Shown here: piece after piece, positions 1-7,637 of the stretch
Numbering within the stretch: the stretch's first letter is position 1
How the letters are laid out: every line of letters starts with the position of its first letter
DNA from: CALKWS01 sp051020515
Lineage (GTDB): Bacteria; Actinomycetota; Actinomycetes; Actinomycetales; Beutenbergiaceae
Direction: 5' to 3'
DNA: 64,000 nucleotides
NCBI RefSeq assembly: GCF_051020515.1
Contig: NZ_CP194857.1
Coordinates: forward strand, 1,302,001-1,366,000
Made by a program: the position numbers and the translations under genes
Notes under the pieces: generated by a model
Told to the model about the DNA's origin: nothing
Databases searched by the model: none
What the model saw: only the letters and a program-made list of their open reading frames with translations

Positions 1-107
1 CGCATCAGGGCGACATCGTCCTCCCAGACCTCCCGCGGCCACTGCTCGGGGTTGTAGTCCCCGCCGAAAGCCACCGTCGGGACGCCCTCCCACGGGCTGG
101 TGATCAT
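1..107 (-). CDS. Beta-galactosidase GH42, N-terminal fragment
   Basis: The minus strand reads from an ATG at 107 off the left edge of the window. The first 35 residues contain FGGDYNPEQWP followed by VWEDDVALM, the characteristic N-terminus of GH42 beta-galactosidases, which hydrolyse terminal beta-galactosides in the cytoplasm. The (beta/alpha)8 barrel and the catalytic glutamates lie outside the window. The gene is divergent from a LacI regulator that begins 200 bp away, so that regulator probably controls it. The family call is good. The substrate (lactose, arabinogalactan oligomers or other galactosides) cannot be told from this fragment. Confidence 0.8.
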   Translation of the reverse strand, partial: MITSPWEGVPTVAFGGDYNPEQWPREVWEDDVALM

Positions 108-233
108 GCACGCTCCATCAACTCGGGGTCACCGGGCCATGGAGAAATCAGCGGCGCCGGCGGCAACTGGGATCGTGCACAGCCTACCGGCGATCGGAGG
201 GAATGTAACCCTTGGATATGGCGCCGTAATCAA

Positions 234-251
234 ACTGTGACCGTGCACAGT
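234..251. promoter_or_regulatory. Candidate LacI-type operator in the divergent region
   Basis: ACTGTG-ACCGTG-CACAGT is a perfect inverted repeat (6-bp arms, 6-bp spacer) between the GH42 gene and the LacI gene. The 13-mer CTGTGACCGTGCA recurs exactly at 306-318, overlapping the regulator's GTG start, and the 9-mer CGTGCACAG recurs at 174-182. Three related sites in 150 bp suggest repression of both divergent genes by the LacI protein. This is inferred from symmetry and repetition only. Confidence 0.5.
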
Positions 252-307
252 CTCACTAGGTGAGTTTTGTCTGAACCGCAGGTCGGAACGGGTCTAAAGT
301 CCCTTCT

Positions 308-1312
308 GTGACCGTGCATCGTCGTCCTACCATTCGCGACGTCGCCGCCGAGGCCGGCGTCTCCCGAGGCACCGTGTCGCGCGTGATCAACGGCGGGCAC
401 TGGGTCTCCCCGCAAGCCCGGGCGGCGGTGGAGCGGGCCATCCGGGTGACCGGCTACCGGGCGAACCAACACGCTCGCAGCCTGGTCACCGGCCGGTCGA
501 ACTCGGTGACGTTCCTGCTCACCGAGCCACAGCAATTGTTGTTCACCGACCCGACGTTCTCGGTGCTGCTGCGCGGCGCCGCCGAGACCCTGTCCAGCCG
601 CGGCATGACGCTGGTGCTGCTGGTGGCCTCCACAGATGCCGAGCGCGAGCACGTGGCACAGTACGTGGGGGCCGGACACGTGGACGGAGTGCTGCTGATC
701 TCCTCCCATGAGCAGGAGCCGCTGCTGGACTCGCTGCTGGCGCTCAACGTCCCGATGGTGGCCTGCGGAGTGCCACTCTGGGGCGGAGGGCCGGGTGCCC
801 TCGGTGGCCGTCGACGAGGCGGGCGGCGCCCGGGCCATGGTGCGCCACCTGCGCGAGCGGGGACGACGACGGATCGCCACCATCACCGGCCCGCTGGACA
901 CCCCCGGCGGCAAGTTCCGCCTGGCCGGCTACACCGAGGAACTGGGCGAAGACTTCGATGAGGCACTGGTGGCCCACGGGGACTACTCGGCCGAGTCCGG
1001 TTCGGCGGCGATGGCCCGGTTGCTGCAGCAGGCCCCGGACCTGGATGCGGTCTTCGCCGCCTCGGACCTGATGGCCGCCGGGGCACTGACCACGCTGCGC
1101 AAAGCCGGAAAGGTGGTGCCCGACGACGTGGCGGTGGGAGGCTTCGACGACTCCGGCATGGCGGGCACCCTCGATCCGCCGCTGACCACGATGCACCAGC
1201 CGTTCGCCCAGATCAGCACCGAGATGGTCACGCTGCTGCTGGACATCATCGACGGCGCGGGGCCGAAGTCGGTGACGATGCGGTGGAACTGGTGGTCCGC
1301 GCGAGCACCTGA
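308..1312 (+). CDS. LacI-family transcriptional regulator, two frameshifts
   Basis: DNA-binding repressor. The N-terminal LacI helix-turn-helix is clear (TIRDVAAEAGVSRGTVSRVI, residues 9-28, then the hinge region), followed by a periplasmic-binding-protein-like sugar sensor domain (ISSHEQEPLLD, AVFAASDLMAAGAL, VAVGGFDDSGMA). Reading continues only if one base is adjusted near 778 (V-P-L-G-A-E-G-R) and another near 1281, which restores a normal terminus VELVVRAST and stop at 1310-1312. Total length is about 334 residues, usual for LacI. GTG at 308 or 314 are possible starts. It probably controls the divergent GH42 gene. With two indels in GC-rich tracts, sequencing error is more likely than gene decay. 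Confidence 0.85.
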
Positions 1313-1326
1313 GCCAGGGATGCGGA

Positions 1327-1701
1327 TCAGCGCGGTTTGCGCGGGCGCCGGGGCGGACGGCGCGCTCGCAGCCAGGCCGGCAGGTACCAGCGCGGCACGT
1401 ACAGTTGCAGGCCGCCCCACATCGTGGCGGCCAACCCCAGCATCACCACGGGGGCGAACGCCAGGCGCCACTGGCCGGACCGGTCGAACTCGCTGTACTC
1501 GATCAAGGGGCCCAGCGCCACCAGCACCATCGCGATGCCGGGCAGGAAGAACAGCACCATCCGCTCATCCAGGGTGCTCCCATCGCCGCGGTGGGCCCAC
1601 CAGCGAGCGCGGTCGGTTCGACCCGCCCGCGACCAGAGCACGAACGCGGCCAGCGCCGTGCCCGCGGTCGCAGACAGCACCGGCCACATGTGGTTCATCA
1701 T
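1327..1701 (-). CDS. Small hypothetical membrane protein
   Basis: 124 residues with three hydrophobic segments (about residues 5-23, 48-65 and 82-103) and a strongly basic C-terminus (RARRPPRRPRKPR), which by the positive-inside rule should be cytoplasmic. No family recognised. The 3' end lies 14 bp from the stop of the convergent LacI gene and the 5' end lies 21 bp from the stop of the same-strand macrolide phosphotransferase gene, so it may be the second gene of that transcript. Codon usage is typical of the window, which supports it being real. Confidence 0.55.
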   Translation of the reverse strand: MMNHMWPVLSATAGTALAAFVLWSRAGRTDRARWWAHRGDGSTLDERMVLFFLPGIAMVLVALGPLIEYSEFDRSGQWRLAFAPVVMLGLAATMWGGLQLYVPRWYLPAWLRARRPPRRPRKPR

Positions 1702-1722
1702 CGCACCCGGTTGAGGCGGTCT

Positions 1723-2634
1723 TCAGCCCTCCGTCGGCGGGTTCAGGCCCGCCTGTGCGGCGGCAGCGTGCTCCGGATCGCCGGTGGTGAGGGCATACAG
1801 GCCATATCCGACCGGGAAGAAGGACTGCATCTCCACACAGTGATCCTCCAGCCGGGGCCAGGTGTGCCCGCCGGCCTCGGTGAAGGCGCGCATCGTCTCC
1901 TCGAAGGTCTGCGCCGGTGCGGTCATCTTCTGCATCATCAGATCCGACGCCGGGTCCCCGATTCCCGCAGTGGTCCAATCGAGCACCCCGGTGATCCGGT
2001 GCTGCTGATCGACCAGGACGTGCGCCTGATACAACTCTCCGTGGGTGAAGGCGGTCCACTCCGGCCAGTAGGAGTCGGTGTCGAGCCAGGCGTGCCAGCG
2101 CGCCAGGAGGTCATCGGCAACGCGGAACGCGGTGGCGACCTGCTCCAGGTCCGCCCGATGCTTGGCGCGGACCTGTTCCGGGGTGGTGTCCTGAACCTCT
2201 GCCTCGGTCAGAGCCCCTCGTGGGATTGCTTGCAGCGCGGCGGCCAAACGACCGAACTCGACCGCATACGTGCGGGAGGCGACGTCGACGTGGAAGGTCG
2301 GTTCGCCGTCGTCGATCGTCAGGGCGGGTGCGCCCGGCAGTTCCGGGTAGGCGACCAACTCCTCGTTCGCGACCTGCCACTGCGGGACCGCCACGTCGAG
2401 ATGTTGCCCCACCACTGCCAGGACGGCAGCCTCGGCACTGATGGACTTCCCCATCCCCGACCGGCGCGGTATGCGTAGGATCCAGCGCTCGCCGTCATCG
2501 GCGTTCGCATAGGCCACGCGGTAGTCCAGCCCGGCTTCGTTCAGCCGGATCGAGTCCGCGACGATCGCGAGACCGTGCCGGCGGGCGAGTGCGGTGATCT
2601 CCTCGGGGGTGTGCGGGACGGTGGGGGTGCTCAT
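1723..2634 (-). CDS. mph: Macrolide 2'-phosphotransferase (Mph family)
   Basis: 303-residue aminoglycoside/macrolide kinase-fold protein resembling Mph(A)/Mph(B) throughout: LARRHGL near residue 17, NEAGLDYRV near 32, RWILRIPRRS near 50, ANEELVAYP near 89, THGELYQAHVLVD near 197-209 and VLDWTTAGIGDP near 217-228. Mph enzymes phosphorylate the 2'-hydroxyl of the macrolide desosamine using a nucleoside triphosphate, giving macrolide resistance. The usual catalytic-loop HGD reads HGE here (Glu200), which may affect activity. ATG at 2634 was chosen because the family begins a few residues before LARRHGL; an open frame extends upstream to 2769 but runs through a long hairpin. There are no mobile elements around it, so it looks chromosomal and intrinsic. 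Confidence 0.85.
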   Translation of the reverse strand: MSTPTVPHTPEEITALARRHGLAIVADSIRLNEAGLDYRVAYANADDGERWILRIPRRSGMGKSISAEAAVLAVVGQHLDVAVPQWQVANEELVAYPELPGAPALTIDDGEPTFHVDVASRTYAVEFGRLAAALQAIPRGALTEAEVQDTTPEQVRAKHRADLEQVATAFRVADDLLARWHAWLDTDSYWPEWTAFTHGELYQAHVLVDQQHRITGVLDWTTAGIGDPASDLMMQKMTAPAQTFEETMRAFTEAGGHTWPRLEDHCVEMQSFFPVGYGLYALTTGDPEHAAAAQAGLNPPTEG

Positions 2635-2745
2635 GCCGTCCACCCTCGCCTCCGGGGCCGGCCGGGTGCAACAGGATTGGTCCCGCTGGGACCTCGTCAG
2701 CGGCGAAATGACCTGCCATCCCGTTGCCGGCCGCAAAGCGGTCGC

Positions 2746-2800
2746 CGAAGCCAGCATCAGTCGGCTCAACCGTCGCTTTAGCCGATTAATGCTGGCTTCG
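2746..2800. repeat. Long inverted repeat upstream of mph
   Basis: Arms 2746-2766 and 2780-2800 (21 bp each, two mismatches) flank a 13-nt loop; the outer 12 bp, CGAAGCCAGCAT, pair perfectly. It lies 112 bp upstream of the mph start, in a 251-bp gap (2635-2885) that also carries a G-run tract at 2803-2847. It could be a repressor site, an mRNA leader structure controlling mph, or a terminator for the upstream membrane-protein gene. No other copy is visible in the window. Confidence 0.6.
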
Positions 2801-2885
2801 ACGGGAGGGCGGGGGGTGGCCGGGGGGCTGGGGGTGGGGGTTCCTGGATGAACGTCAGGCCATCATGAGTCGGGTTGGGAGATCC

Positions 2886-3296
2886 TCACGCGCCCCGGCG
2901 CCGCCCGGTCCGTGCGGACCGGATGACCGCGAGCAGCCCTACCAACCCCACGAGTACGAAGCCGGACGTGGGCGCCATGCTCACCCCGATCAGGGCGACC
3001 ACCAGCAGGGTGCCGCTCACCGACCACGGTAGGGGCCCGGCACGCTCGATCACCGTGATCGCGACCCCGGCTACCAGGCCCACCAACCCGGTCATCAGGA
3101 ACCACTGGACCACCGCCCGGTCGCCGGTGAAGGCACCCGCCCACCCCTCCCGCGCGGCGTCGGTCAGTTCAGACCCGGCGCCCACCACACCGACCACTGT
3201 GTGCAGGACGCACACGCCGATCAACGCCGGTCCCACCAGGGGACGGAGGGGCTGCTCGGGCTTCGCAGGTGCGGAGGCGTGGGGGGTGTCGGTCAT
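2886..3296 (-). CDS. DUF6463-like small integral membrane protein
   Basis: 136 residues with about four transmembrane helices: PLVGPALIGVCVLHTVVG near the N-terminus, VVQWFLMTGLVGLVAGVAIT mid-protein, then two hydrophobic hairpin-like segments before a basic tail. The pattern (short cytoplasmic N-terminus, CVLHTVVG helix, WFLMTG helix) resembles DUF6463 proteins, whose function is unknown. ATG at 3296 was chosen because a G-rich ribosome site (ATGGGGGTC) lies just upstream; ATG 3305 is an alternative. Its 5' region abuts the divergent ArsR operator, so ArsR may repress it as well. Confidence 0.55.
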   Translation of the reverse strand: MTDTPHASAPAKPEQPLRPLVGPALIGVCVLHTVVGVVGAGSELTDAAREGWAGAFTGDRAVVQWFLMTGLVGLVAGVAITVIERAGPLPWSVSGTLLVVALIGVSMAPTSGFVLVGLVGLLAVIRSARTGRRRGA

Positions 3297-3389
3297 GACC
3301 CCCATGTTCCCAGCGGCGCCGACGGGTTCGGAAGTGGCAGGAGTCACGGGGTCTTCGCATGGTCCACCCGGGCAACCCTTGCACACATT

Positions 3390-3407
3390 GTTAACTTCTT
3401 GGTTAAC
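3390..3407. promoter_or_regulatory. ArsR-type operator abutting the arsR start
   Basis: GTTAAC-TTCTTG-GTTAAC is an 18-bp site with two identical self-palindromic half-sites. It ends 4 bp before the ATG at 3412 of the ArsR gene. Sites of the form GTTAACN6GTTAAC are common in front of ArsR-SRPBCC gene pairs. The position implies negative autoregulation and probably a leaderless or very short-leader mRNA. Confidence 0.75.
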
Positions 3408-3411
3408 TATC

Positions 3412-3780
3412 ATGGTGGAGTCGGTGGCGATGCACGCCAGGTTTCGCGCACTGGGTGATCCCACCCGGTGCGCCATCGTGGAGCGCCTGGCCCGGGGGCC
3501 GGCGACGGTCGGTGAGTTGGCGGTGCCTCATCAGATGTCCCTGCCGGCGATCACCAAGCATCTGGCCGTGCTCGAAGCGGCCGGGCTGATCCAACGGGAG
3601 CGCACCGGGCGCCACGTGCACTGCGCCCTGCAGACACACGCGCTCGAGGACGTCGCGTCCTGGGCCGACCGACAGCATCGGTTCTGGACCGAGGCGCTCG
3701 CGCGCCTGGACGACGAAATCGCCGGATCCGCGACCATTCACACCACGAGTGCGGACCACCCACCCGAGGAGAACCCATGA
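3412..3780 (+). CDS. ArsR-family regulator paired with SRPBCC protein
   Basis: 122-residue winged-helix repressor: FRALGDPTRCAIVERLARG (residues 10-28), recognition helix around MSLPAITKHLAVLEAAGLI, and wing residues QRERTGRHVHCAL. There is no CxC or other metal-binding cysteine cluster, so it is not a classical arsenic sensor but belongs to the ArsR subgroup coupled to AHSA1/SRPBCC genes. Its stop overlaps the next gene's start (ATGA at 3777-3780), so the two are translationally coupled. Autoregulation is expected through the GTTAAC repeat immediately upstream. The ligand is unknown. An alternative start is ATG 3430. Confidence 0.9.
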   Translation: MVESVAMHARFRALGDPTRCAIVERLARGPATVGELAVPHQMSLPAITKHLAVLEAAGLIQRERTGRHVHCALQTHALEDVASWADRQHRFWTEALARLDDEIAGSATIHTTSADHPPEENP

Positions 3781-4220
3781 ACACCCGCGCACCCCACGAC
3801 AGTGTCGTCGTCGAACGCTCCTTCAACGTCCCGCCGCAGCAGCTCTTCGCCGCCTGGACCGACCCCCTATTCCTCGCCCGGTGGATCAGCCCGAACCCCT
3901 CCCACCAGGTCCAGGTGGAGGGAGTCGCCGAGCCCGGCGGCGCCTACGCCATCCGGATGGGCCCGAGTTACACCGTGCGCGGCACCTGGCTGACGCTGCG
4001 CCCACAGGAGCTGATCGAGTTGGACTGGTCCTGGGATCACGAGGACCTACCCGCCTCCCACATCCGGGTCGAACTCATCGCCGAGTCCGGCGGCACCAGG
4101 CTGGTACTGACCCACTCCCGCCTGGCCGATGCCGAGGAGGCAGCCGGGCACGGGGAGGGTTGGCAACTGAACCTGGCGCGCCTGGCCGACGTCCTTTCCG
4201 GTACGGCCGGCCGATGGTAG
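3777..4220 (+). CDS. SRPBCC (AHSA1-like) domain protein
   Basis: 147 residues of START/Bet v1-like fold: VVVERSFNVPPQQLFAAWTD at residues 10-29, ARWISP, then beta strands GGAYAIRM, VRGTWLTL and IELDWSWDHE, and the C-terminal helix EGWQLNLARLADVL. It corresponds to activator-of-Hsp90-ATPase homologue 1-like proteins, which bind hydrophobic small molecules or partner proteins. It is cytoplasmic with no signal peptide. It is coupled by a 4-bp overlap to the ArsR gene, a widespread arrangement whose physiological role is not settled. It ends just ahead of a strong bidirectional terminator. Confidence 0.88.
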   Translation: MNTRAPHDSVVVERSFNVPPQQLFAAWTDPLFLARWISPNPSHQVQVEGVAEPGGAYAIRMGPSYTVRGTWLTLRPQELIELDWSWDHEDLPASHIRVELIAESGGTRLVLTHSRLADAEEAAGHGEGWQLNLARLADVLSGTAGRW

Positions 4221-4265
4221 TCGGCTTGCGGCCCATGATTGAGGGCATCTGTGGTTCCCCCTCTG

Positions 4266-4304
4266 CCTGCTGCTCGTGCCGTCCAGATCGGCACGAGCAG
4301 CAGG
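4266..4304. terminator. Bidirectional hairpin terminator
   Basis: A perfect 15-bp stem (CCTGCTGCTCGTGCC with GGCACGAGCAGCAGG) and a 9-nt loop between the convergent SRPBCC (ends 4220) and RidA (ends 4320) genes. There is no U-tract, as is usual for GC-rich actinobacterial terminators. The position between two converging 3' ends makes the role convincing. Confidence 0.8.
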
Positions 4305-4319
4305 AGTGGCACGGACGCC

Positions 4320-4715
4320 TTACGCGACCGCAGTTCCTTCGAGTTCGACCATCTGGCCGGGGATAGCGAGACGGGTCACCCCGAGCATGGTGGTCGTGGG
4401 GGCGACTCCTGCAGCTCCGAGTTTCCCGGCGAGCACGCCGTAGTGCGGGAACAAGGCGTCCACGTCGGTGGTGTACACGTTGAGGCGGACGAGGTTCGCC
4501 AGGGACATGGAGGCCTCGGTGAGCACCGCTTCGAGGTTGTCCACAGCCAACGCGAGTTGGGCCGCGATATCCCCGTCGTGCTCGGGCCGACCATCCTTGC
4601 TCATCGCGGTCTGCCCCGAAATGTACAGGGTGCGGGTATCCCCGGAGACGACCTCACCCTGATTGAACCCCATCTCCTGCGACCACGTCACCGGGTTCAC
4701 TGCTGTTCGTTCCAT
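4320..4715 (-). CDS. RidA/YjgF-family protein
   Basis: 131 residues of the RidA (YER057c/UK114) family: VSGDTRTLYISGQTAM near residue 25, GDIAAQLALAVDNLEAVL in the middle and the C-terminal VTRLAIPGQMVELEGTAVA. RidA proteins hydrolyse reactive enamine/imine intermediates from PLP enzymes such as threonine dehydratase. The catalytic arginine normally found before the C-terminal strand aligns with VTRLA. ATG 4715 fits a GGAG ribosome site 5 nt upstream better than GTG 4721. It is divergent from a WYL regulator 125 bp away, which may control it. The specific imine substrate is unknown. Confidence 0.88.
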   Translation of the reverse strand: MERTAVNPVTWSQEMGFNQGEVVSGDTRTLYISGQTAMSKDGRPEHDGDIAAQLALAVDNLEAVLTEASMSLANLVRLNVYTTDVDALFPHYGVLAGKLGAAGVAPTTTMLGVTRLAIPGQMVELEGTAVA

Positions 4716-4840
4716 TGCCACTCCAATCGTTGCGACTGCGTGCGCCGGCGGCTGGGTAGCCGCCGTCCTTGACGCCCGCCAAACCAGCCTTCCAAGGAAT
4801 CACGACACCTCATGTCATGTTTTTCGGTCAGAATGACGCT

Positions 4841-5818
4841 ATGCGCGCCGATCGCCTGGTCTCGCTGGTGCTGTTGCTGCGCCAGCGAGGTCGGATGACC
4901 GCAGACGAGCTCGCCGGCGAACTCGAAGTGTCCTCACGCACGGTGCTGCGCGACATCGAGGCGCTGTCCACAGCCGGCGTTCCGGTCTACGCCGATCGCG
5001 GCCGCCACGGAGGCTTCTCCCTGCTCCCGGGTTTCCGGACCGAACTGACAGGCCTGAACCACGATGAAGCACTCGCGCTGCTCACCGCCGGGTCGGGCCG
5101 CGGCGAAAAGGTCTTCGGCCTGAGCACCGCGCTTGCGTCCGCGATGCGCAAGGTGGTCGACGCGCTGCCCGAAGGCCACCGAGCCAACCTCGACGACGCC
5201 GCGAAGCGGTTCCTCGTCGAACCCGAATCCGACCTGCTCTCCCGGCGGCTGGTCACCGAGGATGTCGCCAAGGACGTGAGGCCGAGCCGAGGTTCGCCAC
5301 GCGGTGCTGACAGGTCACAGACTCCGCTTCCACTACGCCGCGCCAAACAAGGAGCCGCGCTGGCACACCGTTGACCCGATCGGCCTGGTCACCGTCCGCG
5401 ACCGCACCTACCTGCTGGCCACCAAGGATGGAGAAGATCGCACCTACCGCCTGACCCGGATGCTGACGGCAAAAGAACTTCCGGAACTCGCCCAGCGTCC
5501 TGCTCAGGTCGACCTGGACCGAATCTGGGCCGAACGTAGCGCGCAGTTCTTATCCGAGGACCACATCCCTGTGCTGGTTAGGGTTGAGCCCGCACGACGG
5601 GAGGAACTGCTGAACACCGCACGCGCCGTCCGAGCCGAGGAACCAGAAGCAGACGGCTGGGTCCGCCTTCACGTGACCTTCGAGGATCTCCGACACGCGG
5701 TATGGGCCATCTGGCAACTGGACACCGCGGCTGATGTCCTCAGCCCGCCATCACTGCGCGAGGCCCTCCAGCGGCGAGCGGCGGCGAACTTGCCGCGCGG
5801 TACGCCGACCGCCACTAA
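4841..5818 (+). CDS. WYL-domain HTH regulator (YafY type), frameshifted
   Basis: N-terminal DeoR-type helix-turn-helix (MRADRLVSLVLLLRQRGRMT, then VSSRTVLRDIEALSTAGVPV) with the GGFSLLPGF signature that precedes WYL domains. The WYL domain continues in another frame (RLRFHYAAPNKEPR, VDPIGLVTVRDRTYLLA, YRLTRM) after an indel near 5280. A second indel near 5795 restores a typical C-terminus (AARYADRH) and the stop at 5816-5818. About 325 residues is normal for the family. WYL proteins sense nucleic-acid-related or small ligands; the ligand is unknown. It is divergent from ridA. Start ATG 4841 begins exactly at the HTH. Confidence 0.85.
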
Positions 5819-6041
5819 GGGTTCACCTCCGGGCGCCGATCAGCATGACCAAGGCTGTGGTTCCGTGGATGCCCCTTGCCACACCGGTACTGCCACGCGA
5901 CGCCACCACGGTCGCGGCATCACCGCGAATCGCTGCTGGCTGAGCGCGCACTGCGGTGAGCCCTGCATCAGTCATGAGAAACACCGCGGGCGGCGACGGC
6001 ACACTTCCCCTTGCGCCATCACCGCCCGCGGCGGGTGGAAC

Positions 6042-6080
6042 GGATTGCCCGGACCGGCCTACGCCCAGTCCGGACAATCC
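6042..6080 (-). terminator. Terminator of the nrd operon
   Basis: An inverted repeat with 13-nt arms (6042-6054 and 6068-6080, one mismatch) and a 13-nt loop lies 5 bp past the nrdF stop. The remaining sequence back to 5819 holds no convincing gene. Confidence 0.7.
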
Positions 6081-6084
6081 GGGT

Positions 6085-7091
6085 CTAGAAGTCCCAGTCG
6101 TCGTCCTCGGTTTCCTCGGCCTTGCCGATCACGTAGGAGGACCCGGAGCCGGAGAAGAAGTCGTGGTTCTCATCGGCGTTCGGGGACAGCGCGGACAGGA
6201 TCGCCGGGTTCACCGCGGTGGCGTCGGCCGGGAACAGCGCCTCGTAGCCCAGGTTCATCAGGGTCTTGTTGGCGTTGTATCGCATGAAGAAGGCCATGAC
6301 GTCCTCGGACAGACCCAGCGGATCGTACAGATCCCGGGTGTAGGCCTCCTCGACCTCGAACAGGTCCTGGAGCATCTCGAAGGTGTAGCCCTTCAGTTCA
6401 TCCTGATGGTCGGCCGAGAGCCGCTCCAGGTTCTTCTGGTACTTGTACCCGATGTAGTACCCGTGCACGGCCTCATCACGGATGATCAACCGGATGAGAT
6501 CGGCGGTGTTGGTGAGCTTTGCCCGGGAGGACCAGTACATCGGGGCGTAGAAGCCGGAGTAGAACAGGAACGACTCCAGCATCACCGAAGCGATCTTGCG
6601 CTTGTACGGGTCGGCGCCCCGGTAGTGCGCCACGATCGTCTGGGCCTTGCGCTGCAGGTGCTCGTTCTCCACCGACCAGCGGAACGCGGCATCGATCTCG
6701 TTGGTGGAGATCAGGGTGGAGAAGATCGAGGAGTAGCTCTTCGCGTGCACCTGCTCCATGAACACGATGTTGGACAGCACCGCCTCCTCGTGCGTGGGGT
6801 GATCACATCGGGGATCAGGCTGACCGCACCCTGGGTGCCCTGGATGGTGTCCAGCAACGTCAACCCGGTCAGCACCCGGGTGGTCATCGCCTTCTCGTCA
6901 TCGGTCAGGGTGGCCCAGGACTGGATGTCGTTGGACAGCGGCACCTTCTCCGGCAGCCAGAAGTTCGACGTCAGCCGCTCCCAGACCTCCAGGTCCTTGG
7001 GGTCCTCGACCCGGTTCCAGTTGATCGCGTGGATCGGGCTGATGAGCGGATTGTCGCTGAGGGTGGAGGACTCAGGCGTAAGCGTGCTCAA
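6085..7091 (-). CDS. nrdF: Class Ib ribonucleotide reductase small subunit NrdF, one frameshift
   Basis: NrdF houses the dimanganese/diiron-tyrosyl radical cofactor that starts ribonucleotide reduction in NrdE. N-terminal INWNRVEDPKDLEVWERLTS, the metal-ligand segment NIVFMEQVHAKSYSSIF (Glu, His and the radical Tyr region), LESFLFYSGF and RDEAVHGYYIGYKYQ are all present, ending in an acidic DDDWDF tail that docks with NrdE. The frame breaks at a GGGG run (6796-6799); one more base gives VITPTHEEAVLSN, so a homopolymer error is likely. The start appears to be TTG at 7091 with GGAG 7 nt upstream, overlapping the end of nrdI by 20 nt, so translation is coupled. Size about 335 residues, as expected. 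Confidence 0.93.
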
Positions 7092-7482
7092 GGGTTGTCT
7101 CCAATGCTTGGTGAACGGCGTCGATGTCCGATGGGGTGCCGAGCAGTTCGAATCGGTGCAAGTGCGGCACGCCCAACTTGCGGGCGATGATGTCGCCGGC
7201 GATGCAGAATCCGGCGCCGAAGTTGGTGTTGCCACCCGAGACCACACCGCGGCACAGGGAGCGGTTGTGCTCGTCGTTGAGGAACTTGATGACCTGCTTG
7301 GGCACGGCCCCGCGCTGGGTCCCGTGCCCGTAGGTGGGCGTGATGAGGATGTACTCGGTGTCCCCCACGTGCAGGAACTCATCGGTGGGGCGTAGCGGAA
7401 TGCGCAGCGCCGGCACCCCCAGTCGTTGCACGAACCGGTGGGTGTTGTTGGACACCGAGGAGAAGTAGACGATGCCGGCCAT
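7072..7482 (-). CDS. nrdI: Flavodoxin-like NrdI
   Basis: 136 residues. NrdI is an FMN protein that supplies oxidant to assemble the dimanganese-tyrosyl radical in NrdF. The FMN-binding N-terminus VYFSSVSNNTHRFVQRLG (residues 5-22), ITPTYGHGT and GGNTNFGAGFCIAGDIIARK are typical. The ATG at 7482 starts directly at the family consensus. A possible longer start (ATG near 7551 with AAGGA upstream) would need a one-base shift. A 155-bp gap separates it from the nrdE stop. It sits between nrdE and nrdF, not in the common nrdH-nrdI-nrdE-nrdF order. Confidence 0.92.
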   Translation of the reverse strand: MAGIVYFSSVSNNTHRFVQRLGVPALRIPLRPTDEFLHVGDTEYILITPTYGHGTQRGAVPKQVIKFLNDEHNRSLCRGVVSGGNTNFGAGFCIAGDIIARKLGVPHLHRFELLGTPSDIDAVHQALETTLEHAYA

Positions 7483-7637
7483 CGTGATCAGGCCGTCCCT
7501 GCCGGCGGTCCGGCCGGCTGCTCGATCGTCATCTGGGGTTCCTTCGTCGCCTTCGGGTGTGGGTCGTGTGGGGTGTGGGGCCCGACGGCGGGTGGCCGAG
7601 TGCGTCGGCCACTCACCGCTGGTCACGGGTCAGGTGG

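Noticed and set aside
2803..2847. G-quadruplex-like G-run tract
   Set aside because: Several runs of four or more G fit the pattern, but such runs are common by chance in a genome this GC-rich (another at 28926-28962), and nothing ties it to a function.
5823..6077. 84-residue open frame on the minus strand after nrdF
   Set aside because: The end (HGTTALVMLIGARR) looks protein-like, but there is no ribosome site, no family match by eye, and it lies across the nrd terminator hairpin.
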